Source: a virus
Virus record (IMG/VR): IMGVR_UViG_3300042371_001386
Coordinates: 20,902-84,901 of that record
Strand: one strand, 5' to 3'
DNA length: 64,000 nucleotides
Both the position numbers and the translations under genes were made by a program. Shown here one piece after another: positions 8,266 to 17,081 of this stretch (position 1 is the first letter of the stretch; every line of letters begins with the position of its first letter). The notes under the pieces were generated by a model, which worked only from the letters and a program-made list of their open reading frames with translations, searched no databases and was not told the DNA's origin.

Positions 8266-8317
8266 AATTATTTTTTAGATATGTTATCTAGCCAACAATG
8301 GTGGAAATGGTTTATAA
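8266..8317 (+). pseudogene. Relic of the 3' end of a Gly-rich repeat gene
   Basis: Positions 8293-8317 repeat exactly the last 25 bases of the Gly-rich gene (6883-6907), including its stop codon. No open reading frame leads into it. As at 6907, it directly abuts the 3' end of a minus-strand cargo gene. Best explained as the remnant of a second Gly-rich gene lost by deletion or recombination. Confidence 0.6.
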
Positions 8318-8322
8318 AATAT

Positions 8323-8757
8323 TTAAAAATCTTCCATGTAAGTATCAAATGATTCTGGATCACTATCTATTCTGCTAACAACAATGTCATCATTGTCGAA
8401 TTTAACATTAGGTATTTTTTTCCAAGTATAAGCTGCACCAGTCTCATATGTGCTTGGATAAATATCAATTTCATAAACACCCTCTTGAAATTTTCCAATT
8501 GTGTAAACATGTTGTGTTCCAACTGTAGCAGAAACTGTAGCTGCATCAATTCCATTATCATTTAAAACACTTGCGATTTCATCTGCGATATTATGACAAA
8601 TGCCACCACCACCATATTCTTCATCATGTCCTTGATCATCTTGTTTCCAATTATCATAAATATGTTGAGCTTTTGATATTATCATTGGCTTTAAAGATTC
8701 TATTTCTTTTATAGATTTTAAAGGTTGTTCGCTTTCAATCCAATTTTTAAAATTCAT
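8323..8757 (-). CDS. CTS-bearing protein, possible papain-like cysteine peptidase
   Basis: 144 residues with tag MNFKNWIESEQ. Then a Gly-rich turn with GGGGICHNIADEIA (Cys54), TQHVYTIG (His83) and YEIDIYPS (Asp98). The order Cys at a helix start, His in a strand, Asp in the next strand fits the papain/NlpC/transglutaminase-like fold. This is a pattern match only; no family is firmly recognised. SD GAGGAAA precedes the ATG, which overlaps the upstream stop by 4 bases. Confidence 0.65.
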   Translation of the reverse strand: MNFKNWIESEQPLKSIKEIESLKPMIISKAQHIYDNWKQDDQGHDEEYGGGGICHNIADEIASVLNDNGIDAATVSATVGTQHVYTIGKFQEGVYEIDIYPSTYETGAAYTWKKIPNVKFDNDDIVVSRIDSDPESFDTYMEDF

Positions 8758-9254
8758 GATTTTTCCTCAAAGTTTCTTTTAGTAATGTCTCCTGTAAGAA
8801 CCAATGGATCTCCATTACTATTATTAGCAAGTGTCATGTAAAAATATTTTCTTTCTTTGTTAGGAACTTCTAACTTTCTCCATATCTTTGAAACATAATT
8901 GTGAAAATCTTCTTGATTAGATATATCTGCAATAACAAATTGATTTCCATTATGGCGAGTAATTACAACTTGTCTTCCAAAGACTGGCTTTGGCAAGTCT
9001 TGCAATTCTGGATAATCTTTTTCTAATAGTTCTTTAATTTTCTTTTTAAATTCTTGCATTTCGCTAGGATCTATTAATGTTATGTGAGGGTTGCTTATTT
9101 CTGTTGCACCTTCTGGTAATGATTCTATTGGTGGATTTTTAGTCTTGTAAACTAATCCATTAGAGCTATCCAATACACTTACAGCCCTTTTACGATTAGG
9201 ATGCATAAAGACATTATCGAAATTTTCATTAAACCAATTTTTAAAGCTTTTCAT
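8754..9254 (-). CDS. CTS-bearing 2H-phosphoesterase-like protein
   Basis: 166 residues from MKSFKNWFNENF; upstream in-frame codons lack an SD and are excluded. PHITLID (about residue 56) matches the first HxT motif of 2H phosphoesterases (RNA ligase/cyclic phosphodiesterase fold). The expected second motif appears as YFYMTLAN, with Tyr in place of His, so activity is doubtful. If functional it would act on 2',3'-cyclic or 2'-5' RNA ends, which would pair well with the cargo CCA enzyme. Fold assignment is tentative. Confidence 0.6.
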   Translation of the reverse strand: MKSFKNWFNENFDNVFMHPNRKRAVSVLDSSNGLVYKTKNPPIESLPEGATEISNPHITLIDPSEMQEFKKKIKELLEKDYPELQDLPKPVFGRQVVITRHNGNQFVIADISNQEDFHNYVSKIWRKLEVPNKERKYFYMTLANNSNGDPLVLTGDITKRNFEEKS

Positions 9255-9310
9255 AATTTTATATATTGTTTTGATCATATATAAAATCAAATATTAAGAA
9301 GGGAAAAATT

Positions 9311-10483
9311 ATGAATTTTAAACAATGGTTTTTTAACGAAATGGAGATAGCCACATTAGATAAAGAGAAAATTTATCCTTATGGGTCTTCCGATGAAATA
9401 AAATTGGGTCAGCCAAAAAGCAGTAAAGTAAGTGGTTTTTGTCTACACAATCCAGAAATAAATGCATTTGCTCAAAAAAATTCAACAAATATGTTTATAG
9501 TTTTTGCATTTGTTTTTTACACAATTCAAAAAGAGTGGCAGATAGTTCATCAAACATTTCCAGATTTTTTAAAATGGGTTTTTGAAGATGCGATACATAA
9601 AACAAAAAAAAATAAGATAAATGCTTGGGATTATGCTGGCCAATCGTTTGCAAAACAGGCAAATCTACTTGGTTCCAAAAAAGGAGAAAGTAAGGCGAGA
9701 TATCTCGAAGAATTATGGGAAAAAAAAGATACTATTTATAATGGTATAACATCGCTCATGAATAAAGGTGAATCTACTTCCTTATCAGATTCTTCTGATT
9801 TTAAAATTTTCGAGTATATTGTAGACAACATAAAAGGACTTGCTGCTGTAAAAGCTGCTTTTGCAACTCAATTAATCATAGGAAAATATGGATGTGTAGA
9901 TTCTGTTAATATGAGAGCGTATGACAAAATGATTCGTGCCGATATAGAAAAAGACCCAAAAAAATCTGGCTTTAGTTTAACCACTAAAAAAAGTAAGACC
10001 AAAAAAGACGCTCTTGGTAATTTTGTAAATATAACCGACAAAAAAGGTAATACCGTCACTGATACAAATGTAAAAACAAGTGGTATTGGTTTGAAAGGAT
10101 ATGTTAGTTTTCTTGATGCCTTGCAAGACTTATATGGCGATAGCATTTCTAAAATCATGTGGGATGATTGGTGCAAAATAGTAAATGACAAAATTATAAA
10201 ATCTAATGACATTGGCGATTCAAATAAAATAAAATTAAATGTTAATGATCAAGAATTTAAAATAAACCCATACAAAGTAAAAAGCAATACAAGAGACATG
10301 ATTGACAAAGAAAAGGGATTTTTGCAAAAAGTAGATCCAGAAGGTACAGGTTCTGGAATTAGTTTGGCCCATTTGCAATCAATCAAAGCTGGAGAAAAGT
10401 ATGGAGAAAAATTCGATATTGCAAAAGTATTGGAAAAAATTAAGATTTTAAAAGAATATATATTATCACAAAACATTCTATAA
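9311..10483 (+). CDS. CTS-bearing protein with possible HhH-type DNA-binding region
   Basis: 390 residues. Tag MNFKQWFFNEME; SD AAGGGA. The middle (about residues 170-205) reads KGLAAVKAAFATQLIIGKYGCVDSVNMRAY. This is similar to the helix-hairpin-helix region of DNA-glycosylase-like proteins (G-x-x-x-KA-x-F-x-x-QL...GC-x-D-x-x-N). The rest is Lys-rich. The glycosylase-like idea is weak pattern recognition, so it is left unnamed. Divergent from the cargo gene at 9254, with which it shares a 56-base promoter gap. Confidence 0.7.
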   Translation: MNFKQWFFNEMEIATLDKEKIYPYGSSDEIKLGQPKSSKVSGFCLHNPEINAFAQKNSTNMFIVFAFVFYTIQKEWQIVHQTFPDFLKWVFEDAIHKTKKNKINAWDYAGQSFAKQANLLGSKKGESKARYLEELWEKKDTIYNGITSLMNKGESTSLSDSSDFKIFEYIVDNIKGLAAVKAAFATQLIIGKYGCVDSVNMRAYDKMIRADIEKDPKKSGFSLTTKKSKTKKDALGNFVNITDKKGNTVTDTNVKTSGIGLKGYVSFLDALQDLYGDSISKIMWDDWCKIVNDKIIKSNDIGDSNKIKLNVNDQEFKINPYKVKSNTRDMIDKEKGFLQKVDPEGTGSGISLAHLQSIKAGEKYGEKFDIAKVLEKIKILKEYILSQNIL

Positions 10484-10495
10484 AAAGGAAAAGTC

Positions 10496-10900
10496 ATGAG
10501 TCAATATTTTAATCAAAAACCTATCAGTGAAGCGACATGGTGGGCAAGTGTGATGGATCAACTTGGAAATGTAAGCAAAAATCCTAATTTGTACGAAGAT
10601 ATGGACGCACCAGCACCATCACCATCACAATCACCAGAAGATGAAATGAAAATAGGTCATGGTTTAGACAGAAAGTTAAAAATATTTTTAGATGGATTAG
10701 ATAAAACTGATTTAACTAGAGCAAATTTAAAAAACTTGGCAAAAACCTTGATAAACTCATTACACAAAGCAATGGTAGATGATGAAGGAATTCAAGATTC
10801 AAGTGCAAGAACTATGCTTATGAAAGAAATTAAAGCAGCTTTTCAAGAAGTTCCAGAAGAAGAATCAGCAGAAGAAGGTCAAGAATTTAAAGGACAATAA
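10496..10900 (+). CDS. Hypothetical acidic protein
   Basis: 134 residues; SD AAAGGAAAAG, 12 bases after the preceding gene, so probably one operon. It has a Ser/Pro-rich linker (about 36-50), a helical core with many Asp/Lys, and a Glu-rich C-terminus. MSQYFNQKPISEATWW is not a standard tag, though ISE could serve a similar purpose. No motif recognised. Confidence 0.6.
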   Translation: MSQYFNQKPISEATWWASVMDQLGNVSKNPNLYEDMDAPAPSPSQSPEDEMKIGHGLDRKLKIFLDGLDKTDLTRANLKNLAKTLINSLHKAMVDDEGIQDSSARTMLMKEIKAAFQEVPEEESAEEGQEFKGQ

Positions 10901-10908
10901 CCTCAACG

Positions 10909-11271
10909 ATGATATCATTTATCAAAAATCTATTCGGACTTAGGTCTAGTATCAGAAATCTATTCGATCTTAGATCCGGTAGGTGGAATGGTCGTAGAAA
11001 AAAATGGCTGACAGAAAATGATAGTTGTATAGCTTGTGGAAAAAAAAGTTCACTTCATGTACACCATAAGATTCCGGTTCATATTGATGAAAGTAAAGAG
11101 CTTATTGAAGATAATCTATGTACTTTGTGTGCAACATGTCATTTTGTTTTTGGCCATTCGCACAACTGGTCACTTTATAACCCTTTTGTAATAGAAGATT
11201 GTGAAAATCATTTAAAAAGGGTAAAAGAAAATCAAAAAATTAATCAATCCTTGCAAAAAAAACAATATTAA
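10909..11271 (+). CDS. HNH endonuclease-like protein
   Basis: 120 residues. A basic N-terminus is followed by CIACGKK, SLHVHHKIP, an Asn in EDNLCTLC and a second CATCH pair: the Cys4-type HNH/McrA fold with the HH catalytic dyad. HNH proteins nick or cut DNA; in phages they are often free-standing homing or packaging nucleases. There is no clear SD, and the start is 8 bases after the upstream stop, suggesting translational coupling. Confidence 0.75.
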   Translation: MISFIKNLFGLRSSIRNLFDLRSGRWNGRRKKWLTENDSCIACGKKSSLHVHHKIPVHIDESKELIEDNLCTLCATCHFVFGHSHNWSLYNPFVIEDCENHLKRVKENQKINQSLQKKQY

Positions 11272-11285
11272 AATCAGTGAACTAA

Positions 11286-12386
11286 ATGCGTCATAAAAAT
11301 TTAAAAAATCAAGTAAAAATACAAGAGGCATTAGCGAAAAAAGCTAATAATCCATATCTTCGTATAATCCCAGAAAATGCAAAGATATTTCAGAAAAATA
11401 AAAAAATAGAAATTCATAATAATGTAAGAAATAAAAAATCTATTTTTACAAATTTAGAATCACAAAATCAGAATTTCAAAAGAGAAAAAGAAATTCAATT
11501 CTTAACAACCATACCATCTAAAATGGTAAGGCTTGATTTGCCAGAAGCTGGTAGCTTTAATGCGGGAATATTAGATTTAGGCAATAAAATATTATGCGTT
11601 TATAGATCAAATGAATATGAATTCGTAGCTTGTTTTTTAAATTATGAATATAAAGTTATAAACAATTTTTATTATAAATTTAAAATGTATGGTGTTACCG
11701 ATCCAAGAATAATTAGAACTCCTGATAATAAAGTTCTAATGTCTTATTCAATGAAATTTGACAATTGTAATGCTGAAAGTATTGCAGGAACAATTATAAT
11801 GGATCTAAGTAAATCAGATACTGAAATTTTTGAAGCTGAAACAATTAGGATAAGCCCAAAAGAAATTGTAAGAAGGCAAAAAAATTGGATGCCTTTTGTT
11901 CATGAAAAAAAATTATACTTTATTGCAAACATACATCCACATGAGATTTATGAAGTCCACACAGGAAGCATCATAAAATCAGAAAAAAAATATGTAACAT
12001 CATTTAAAAATAAATGGTTTATGCAGACTGAATTGAGAGGTAATACAAATGCAGTTATCTTGCCAGATGGCAATTATTTGACAACATTTCACACAGTTGC
12101 AAGAAACAAAAATTTACATTATTATGATAATGGTTTTTATATTTTTGAAGGCAAGCCACCATTTGTAGTGACGCATATGTCTGAAAAAACATATTTAAAA
12201 GCAGAAGATGCTACAGAACCTCATTATAGAAAATCTGGTCTTATACTGTGTACATTTCCAATTGGAATGATCCTTAAAGATAACAAAGTCATTATAAGTT
12301 ATGGCGACAATGATTCTTGTGTAAAAATACTTGAATCATCCTTAGATGATGTCATGAGCATGATGGTTAAGGTAAACGACAAATAA
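11286..12386 (+). CDS. Five-bladed beta-propeller glycosidase-like protein (GH43/GH130-like)
   Basis: 366 residues. After a basic N-terminal ~75 residues come propeller hallmarks: FNAGILDLGNKILCVYRSN, DPRIIRTPDNKVLMSYS (about 139-155) and KNWMPFVHEKKLYFIANIHPHEIYEV (about 200-225). The DPR and KNW-x-PF segments are typical of GH130-like mannoside phosphorylases/hydrolases. Likely binds or trims glycans. It opens the glycan island. The family assignment is by motif memory and not exact. Confidence 0.6.
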   Translation: MRHKNLKNQVKIQEALAKKANNPYLRIIPENAKIFQKNKKIEIHNNVRNKKSIFTNLESQNQNFKREKEIQFLTTIPSKMVRLDLPEAGSFNAGILDLGNKILCVYRSNEYEFVACFLNYEYKVINNFYYKFKMYGVTDPRIIRTPDNKVLMSYSMKFDNCNAESIAGTIIMDLSKSDTEIFEAETIRISPKEIVRRQKNWMPFVHEKKLYFIANIHPHEIYEVHTGSIIKSEKKYVTSFKNKWFMQTELRGNTNAVILPDGNYLTTFHTVARNKNLHYYDNGFYIFEGKPPFVVTHMSEKTYLKAEDATEPHYRKSGLILCTFPIGMILKDNKVIISYGDNDSCVKILESSLDDVMSMMVKVNDK

Positions 12387-12397
12387 ATCAAAAATTT

Positions 12398-12997
12398 TTA
12401 GTCTGGTTTTTCAAAGTAAAAGCTATAACCTTCCCATCCAGAACCATAAACGGCTCTTTTTGGTGAGTTATCATCCGAAGTATGAAATAATTTTATTCCC
12501 TTTGATGCAGTAAATTCATCTACGGATCTTTTTACATTATAGCTTTCATCAGGTCCAGAGGCATAGTCATGACCAGCAAAAATTCCACCCTTCTTAATCT
12601 TAGGATACCAAATGTTTAAATCGTTGAGACAACCTTGATAACTGTGATTTGCATCTAAATAAATAAAATCAATATGGTTGTCATAAAACTGATTTACAGC
12701 AACATTTGACCACATTTTTAAAAATGAAACATGTTTGTGATTCTTAAAATCTTTTAAAACTTGGTGATATCTTGTAATTTGAACTTCGTTCGATAAATTA
12801 CATGGGTCATTGTATCCTTCACTTTGATTTTCCCAAAAATCAATTGCAAATAACTTTTGACATGTTTTCCAAGAATCAACAATTTGCTTTGTAAAGTGAC
12901 CTGCTGCAACGCCAATTTCTACTCCAATCCCATTTGGAAATTTTTTATCGATATACTCAAGTAGTTCTACTCTATTTTTAAAATTTTCACTTAACAT
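12398..12997 (-). CDS. Class I SAM methyltransferase (Methyltransf_24-like)
   Basis: 199 residues. Motif I VEIGVAAGHFT (about 25-35), acidic LFAIDFWE, motif IV FIYLDANHSYQGCLNDL and KKGGIFAGHDY: a small-molecule or sugar O-methyltransferase pattern with an AxHxY metal/acceptor motif. SD GGGAGAT precedes the ATG, which overlaps the upstream glycosyltransferase by 11 bases, so both probably act on one glycan. Confidence 0.8.
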   Translation of the reverse strand: MLSENFKNRVELLEYIDKKFPNGIGVEIGVAAGHFTKQIVDSWKTCQKLFAIDFWENQSEGYNDPCNLSNEVQITRYHQVLKDFKNHKHVSFLKMWSNVAVNQFYDNHIDFIYLDANHSYQGCLNDLNIWYPKIKKGGIFAGHDYASGPDESYNVKRSVDEFTASKGIKLFHTSDDNSPKRAVYGSGWEGYSFYFEKPD

Positions 12998-14093
12998 AAT
13001 ATCTCCCGTTTGTCCAAGAATCGTTATAAATATCTACTTTTTCTTGAATTGTTTTGCCTTTCATATCTTCTGCTAATATTTGTAAATTCCTGCCTATTTT
13101 ATATTTAGGTATAATAGTTGATTTATAAGAACTTTTATTTCGAATAAAATCATATGATTCAGAAAAATCATTGTGCCAAATGAAAGAAGACAAATGACAT
13201 TTTTTGCAGATCCAGATTTGATCTTCCTCAAAAATTTCTATTTCTCCTTTTTCTATTCTATTTTTTATATCAAATCTATTTGGCTCATAAGTATATTGTG
13301 CTTTATCGCAAGCCTCACATGGCTTTTTAAATACATGATCAGGAACAATATTAGATCTACCAGAATGTGATCCGTAATAATGATGCAATCTAAACATTTT
13401 TTTAGAAAATCTTGCACAAGTAGACCCAAATTTTCTTGCCCTTAAGCAAAAATCCTGATCTTCCCAATGCTCATTATTTGTAAATACTTCATCACAACCA
13501 TTAATTTCCAACCATTCATTTCTAAAAATCATATAATTGCCATAACAATTAAGTGGCATTAATTTCGCTGATTCATTAATTTCGCTATGTTCTGTCCAAG
13601 AGCATCCAGATTCATTTATCTTTGGAATAGAATTCCAATTAACATTATCGCTATTCATATCCCAAATGGAAATAGAATGACCCGTTTGTGGGTGAGCATC
13701 CAATACGCTCTTAGGTTCGCAATTGTGAAAATAAAAATCGCAATTAGTGGTTGATTCGGCACAAATTTTTGTGAAGTCTGGTGTTACAAATCTCCAGCAA
13801 GACAATCTTACTATTCTATTTGATTCCGAATACACATATGGAGCATTAAATATTGCACAGTCTAATCTTTTAGCTATATTCAAATTAGGTTTGTAAGGAA
13901 CATGAATGATGTTTAATTTATAATGATTTGCATATTGCGGAATAAGATCTTTTCTTTTAGAGTAGTGAGGGTCTATAGCATAAACATCAAAATCTTTATA
14001 ATTTTGTTCAGACAAGCATTTCAATTGTGCTTTAAAAAGATAATCTCCTTCAAAGAAGAAAGATGGTGTCATTCCTACTGTAAGATTTGTCAT
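12987..14093 (-). CDS. GT2-like glycosyltransferase with C-terminal zinc-ribbon
   Basis: 368 residues. N-terminal GT-A pattern (LKCLSEQNYKDFDVYAIDP), then NCYGNYMIFRNEWLEINGCDE and NNEHWEDQDFCLRARKFG, the ED-x-D segment typical of GT2 enzymes. Two CxxC pairs (CEACDKA, CKKCH; about residues 270-310) suggest an unusual Zn-binding insert after the catalytic domain. CATAAATA lies 7 bases before the ATG, so this gene may be late expressed. Confidence 0.7.
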   Translation of the reverse strand: MTNLTVGMTPSFFFEGDYLFKAQLKCLSEQNYKDFDVYAIDPHYSKRKDLIPQYANHYKLNIIHVPYKPNLNIAKRLDCAIFNAPYVYSESNRIVRLSCWRFVTPDFTKICAESTTNCDFYFHNCEPKSVLDAHPQTGHSISIWDMNSDNVNWNSIPKINESGCSWTEHSEINESAKLMPLNCYGNYMIFRNEWLEINGCDEVFTNNEHWEDQDFCLRARKFGSTCARFSKKMFRLHHYYGSHSGRSNIVPDHVFKKPCEACDKAQYTYEPNRFDIKNRIEKGEIEIFEEDQIWICKKCHLSSFIWHNDFSESYDFIRNKSSYKSTIIPKYKIGRNLQILAEDMKGKTIQEKVDIYNDSWTNGRYYVK

Positions 14094-14100
14094 AATAACT

Positions 14101-14108
14101 TATTTATG
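14101..14108 (-). promoter_or_regulatory. T4-late-like promoter element
   Basis: CATAAATA on the minus strand, 7 bases before ATG 14093; no SD lies between. It matches seven of eight bases of TATAAATA. Confidence 0.4.
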
Positions 14109-14193
14109 TAGGCTAATCAAAAAAATATAATTTTTAAAAAACAAAAAAATATGATACAATAATGATAACTAATTCTTAATTGGGCAATAAAGG

Positions 14194-14865
14194 ATGTCCT
14201 TCCAAATTTATAAAAATTTGGTAAATCAAGCAACAATGACATTTTCTGAATTTATTAAAAATGAACACAAAAAAATTCTTGGTTGGTGCGATGAAGATAA
14301 GGCACAAAAATTTTACGATATCATTACAGAATCTAAGGCAAAATTATGTGTAGAAATTGGAGTTTTTGGAGGTTCGTCTTTAATTCCACAAGCTCTTGCG
14401 ATGAAAGATAATAATGATGGAATCGTAGTTGGTATCGATCCTTGGACACATGATGCTGCATTAGAAGACATGGAAAAAGATGAGAATAAAGAATGGTGGT
14501 CAAAAATAAATCTAGATGAAATTTATAAAAATTTTACTAGCCAATTAAAATTTTATAAAGTGGATTCATTTTGTAAAATCTATAGAGATAAATCAGAAAA
14601 TGTAATAAATGAATTTAAAGATGAATCTATTGATATTTTACACATTGATGGAAATCACTGCGAAAAACTTGCCTATCAAGACTCTGTAAGTTATTTTCCA
14701 AAGGTTAAAAAAGGTGGATACATATTCTTTGATGATACATCTTGGAGTGAAAACGGAAAAAATATATCAACAGAAAAAGGTTTAAATTATTTATTGCAAT
14801 ATTGTGAAAAGGAATGTATTGTTGGAAAAGATTGTGTAATCTTAAAAAAAAATAATTACAGATAA
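14194..14865 (+). CDS. Class I SAM methyltransferase (Methyltransf_24-like)
   Basis: 223 residues. CVEIGVFGGSS (motif I), VVGIDPWTHDA, DILHIDGNHCEKLAYQDSVSYFPKVKKGGYIFFDD: same fold and active-site layout as the neighbour at 12398 but divergent in sequence. The start is uncertain. ATG 14194 has AAAGG directly against it. An internal ATG at 14236 would give MTFSEFIKNEHKK, which resembles the cargo tag. A -10-like TACAAT lies at 14155-14160. Confidence 0.75.
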   Translation: MSFQIYKNLVNQATMTFSEFIKNEHKKILGWCDEDKAQKFYDIITESKAKLCVEIGVFGGSSLIPQALAMKDNNDGIVVGIDPWTHDAALEDMEKDENKEWWSKINLDEIYKNFTSQLKFYKVDSFCKIYRDKSENVINEFKDESIDILHIDGNHCEKLAYQDSVSYFPKVKKGGYIFFDDTSWSENGKNISTEKGLNYLLQYCEKECIVGKDCVILKKNNYR

Positions 14866-14885
14866 GATTTTTTTGCGTTGAACAT

Positions 14886-15143
14886 TCATTCGGAAATATA
14901 AAGAACAGAATAGAAAATTTTCATTTTTTCTTCATATCCATGACCAAGAGGATGCCACTCTTCAGAAGCTTGCATTTGAACAACTTTTTTGCACATAGCA
15001 GCATCTGGAATCCTGTTAAATTTACTTTTGCAAAATTTTATGAAATGAGTTACTAAAACTTCCAAGGAATAAAAACAACCAAGAACAGATACTTCGTTAT
15101 TCTTTTGGATGGCCAACACATATACACTTTTCTTGTTACTCAT
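14886..15143 (-). CDS. Hypothetical small protein
   Basis: 85 residues with SD AAGG before the ATG. YVLAIQKNNEVSVLGCFYSLE suggests a small alpha/beta fold; no motif recognised. Convergent with the methyltransferase at 14194-14865. Confidence 0.55.
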   Translation of the reverse strand: MSNKKSVYVLAIQKNNEVSVLGCFYSLEVLVTHFIKFCKSKFNRIPDAAMCKKVVQMQASEEWHPLGHGYEEKMKIFYSVLYISE

Positions 15144-15221
15144 GAAACCTTATGCTTTTCATAAATTGATTGATTTTCAAAAAATAATTGTAATTTTATT
15201 GTAACATTATGTCAATGTTAA

Positions 15222-15527
15222 TTATTTGCTATTCCAAGCAGCATGACTTTCTTCTCTTCTTTTTTTCAATTCAATATCAATATAACTATTTATTTGTCGA
15301 TATAAAGGCAAAGATTTGCAAGCAAGCATTAATGGAATTGTTAATTTTTCTATTTTGACTTTATCGTTTTTCAATTTAGCTTGGACATAATCCTGCAAAA
15401 TAGTTACTGGCACATTTTTAAATTGTGCTATAGTTTTGTTGATAAATTCATCATCCATAGCCCTAATTGGGTTCACATGTGGTGCAAAGTCAAACAATCC
15501 TTCAAGATACTGATAAAAAGTTTTCAT
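15222..15527 (-). CDS. CTS-bearing small predicted cargo protein
   Basis: 101 residues with tag MKTFYQYLEGLF and SD GAGGATAACATA. The body is helical and basic (IAQFKNVPVTILQDYVQAKLKNDKVKIEKL). It ends KKRREESHAAWNSK, which could bind DNA. Cargo role inferred from the tag; no known family. Confidence 0.7.
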   Translation of the reverse strand: MKTFYQYLEGLFDFAPHVNPIRAMDDEFINKTIAQFKNVPVTILQDYVQAKLKNDKVKIEKLTIPLMLACKSLPLYRQINSYIDIELKKRREESHAAWNSK

Positions 15528-15601
15528 TATGTTATCCTCGTTTAAATATATATAATATTTTTAACAAAAGATTTAAATCGTTTGACGCTAAATTATTGAA
15601 T

Positions 15602-16069
15602 ATGAATAAAAATTATTGGTCAATTGAATTGTTGCATCCATACTCGCCATCTTACGAGGATGTAAATACATATAAAGACAATAGAAAAAAAGGAACTACA
15701 CTTTTACTTGGATGCACTCATAAATTGTTACCATTGAGCGACTTTCAGATGGACATAGATCCTTGGTATGAAGCACCTACTGTAATTGTCAAAGATTGGG
15801 TCGATAATGATAATTTCTACAACAATATGATTGGCGATGGAGTTTTGAACTTTACTAAAGATTTGACAGAAAAAATCATTAAAATGTCTCAAAGATATAC
15901 TGAGGCTTTAATTGTTAGATCTTTCAATAAGAAATTGCCAAATATGAAAATCGCAAATTATTTCCCAACAGAAAACGACTTCGCATTGAAACCAAGTAAA
16001 ATCTTAAAACATCAAGATTACAACTTTTTTATATGGAATTTTAAAAATGAATCAAATGGAAGAATCTGA
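15602..16069 (+). CDS. Methyltransferase-like protein of the glycan island
   Basis: 155 residues from MNKNYWSIELLHPYSP. The frame is open to 15467 but that part lies opposite the upstream gene, so 15602 is used. TTLLLGCTHKLLPL, MDIDPWYEAP and GDGVLNFTKDL resemble the motif I / acidic loop / GDG-x-LN pattern of small methyltransferase-like proteins in polysaccharide loci. Its end overlaps the start of the PaaK-like gene by 23 bases, so the two are probably coupled. Confidence 0.6.
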   Translation: MNKNYWSIELLHPYSPSYEDVNTYKDNRKKGTTLLLGCTHKLLPLSDFQMDIDPWYEAPTVIVKDWVDNDNFYNNMIGDGVLNFTKDLTEKIIKMSQRYTEALIVRSFNKKLPNMKIANYFPTENDFALKPSKILKHQDYNFFIWNFKNESNGRI

Positions 16070-17081
16070 TCTTAAAGTAACCTTAGAAAAATTCGAAATA
16101 GGTCAATGGTCATATAAGCCAAACTTCAACATCATTTCTAAATTTCCAATCATGAGTAAAGAATGTCTTCGAAAAGTAGAAATGAAAAAACATCTATTTA
16201 CATGCAGCACATCTGGATCTACAGGAGAACCAGTATCGGTAGAAAAAACATATGAAGATTACATCTGGTATATGGCAACTACAGTAAGAGAATTTCTTTG
16301 GCGTAAGTGGGATTTCACAAAAAATGTCGCAATAATTAGAGGCGACAATAAAGTGGAAGATTTAGAAACTTGGGGATTACCAAAATTCATAGCACCGATA
16401 CAAGGCATGACATACAAAATGAATTTCGCACCTATAAGTGTAATTCAATCTTGGTTGGAAGAAAAAAATCCACATTACATTCACTGTTATCCATCTATTT
16501 TAAAACAAATCGATTTATCAAAAGTAACAAATCTAATTGATGTAAAAGGCACAGGAGAATTAGGCGGAACTATGTTTTCATCCGAAGAGTGTGGAACTAT
16601 AGCGATACAATGTCCTGATAACAAAAACAATTATCATGTCATGGAAAATCAAATGGTTGAAGTCGATACTGATGGTAGCATGATTATAAGTACCATGACA
16701 AACCCTTACATTAGAAGATATAAAAATGGCGATCATATAGAGCTTGGAGAATGCACTTGTGGAAGAACATTACAAACCATTACAAAAATAAATGGAAGGG
16801 TAAGAAATATGTTTGTGCTTCCAAATGGAGATAAAAAATGGCCATTAATTGGAAGTAGAGACTACCATAGTAGATTTGGTATAAAAAAATACAAAGCAAT
16901 TCAAACATCGATTGATCAATTGGAATTGCAAATCATATGTGAGCCACTTGAAGAAAAAGAAAAAGAATTAAAGGATTTAATTTTAGAATGGTTACAATCG
17001 CCAATAAATATAACTATTAAATATGTTTATTCTTTTCCAAACTATAAACATGAGGAGTTTATTTCTTTGGCGGACAAATGA
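16047..17081 (+). CDS. PaaK/CapK-like adenylate-forming enzyme (ANL superfamily)
   Basis: 344 residues. The adenylate-forming P-loop CSTSGSTGEP is at 53-62; IIST...IRRYKNGDHIELGECTCGRT includes the Tyr-x-x-GD ribose-binding motif and the Cys-rich turn seen in PaaK. Such enzymes activate a carboxylic acid as acyl-AMP/CoA; CapK-type members sit in capsule loci. A phage copy is unusual. At 344 residues it is shorter than typical PaaK (~430), lacking some of the N-terminus. Its stop overlaps the TylF start (ATGA). Confidence 0.8.
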   Translation: MNQMEESDLKVTLEKFEIGQWSYKPNFNIISKFPIMSKECLRKVEMKKHLFTCSTSGSTGEPVSVEKTYEDYIWYMATTVREFLWRKWDFTKNVAIIRGDNKVEDLETWGLPKFIAPIQGMTYKMNFAPISVIQSWLEEKNPHYIHCYPSILKQIDLSKVTNLIDVKGTGELGGTMFSSEECGTIAIQCPDNKNNYHVMENQMVEVDTDGSMIISTMTNPYIRRYKNGDHIELGECTCGRTLQTITKINGRVRNMFVLPNGDKKWPLIGSRDYHSRFGIKKYKAIQTSIDQLELQIICEPLEEKEKELKDLILEWLQSPINITIKYVYSFPNYKHEEFISLADK

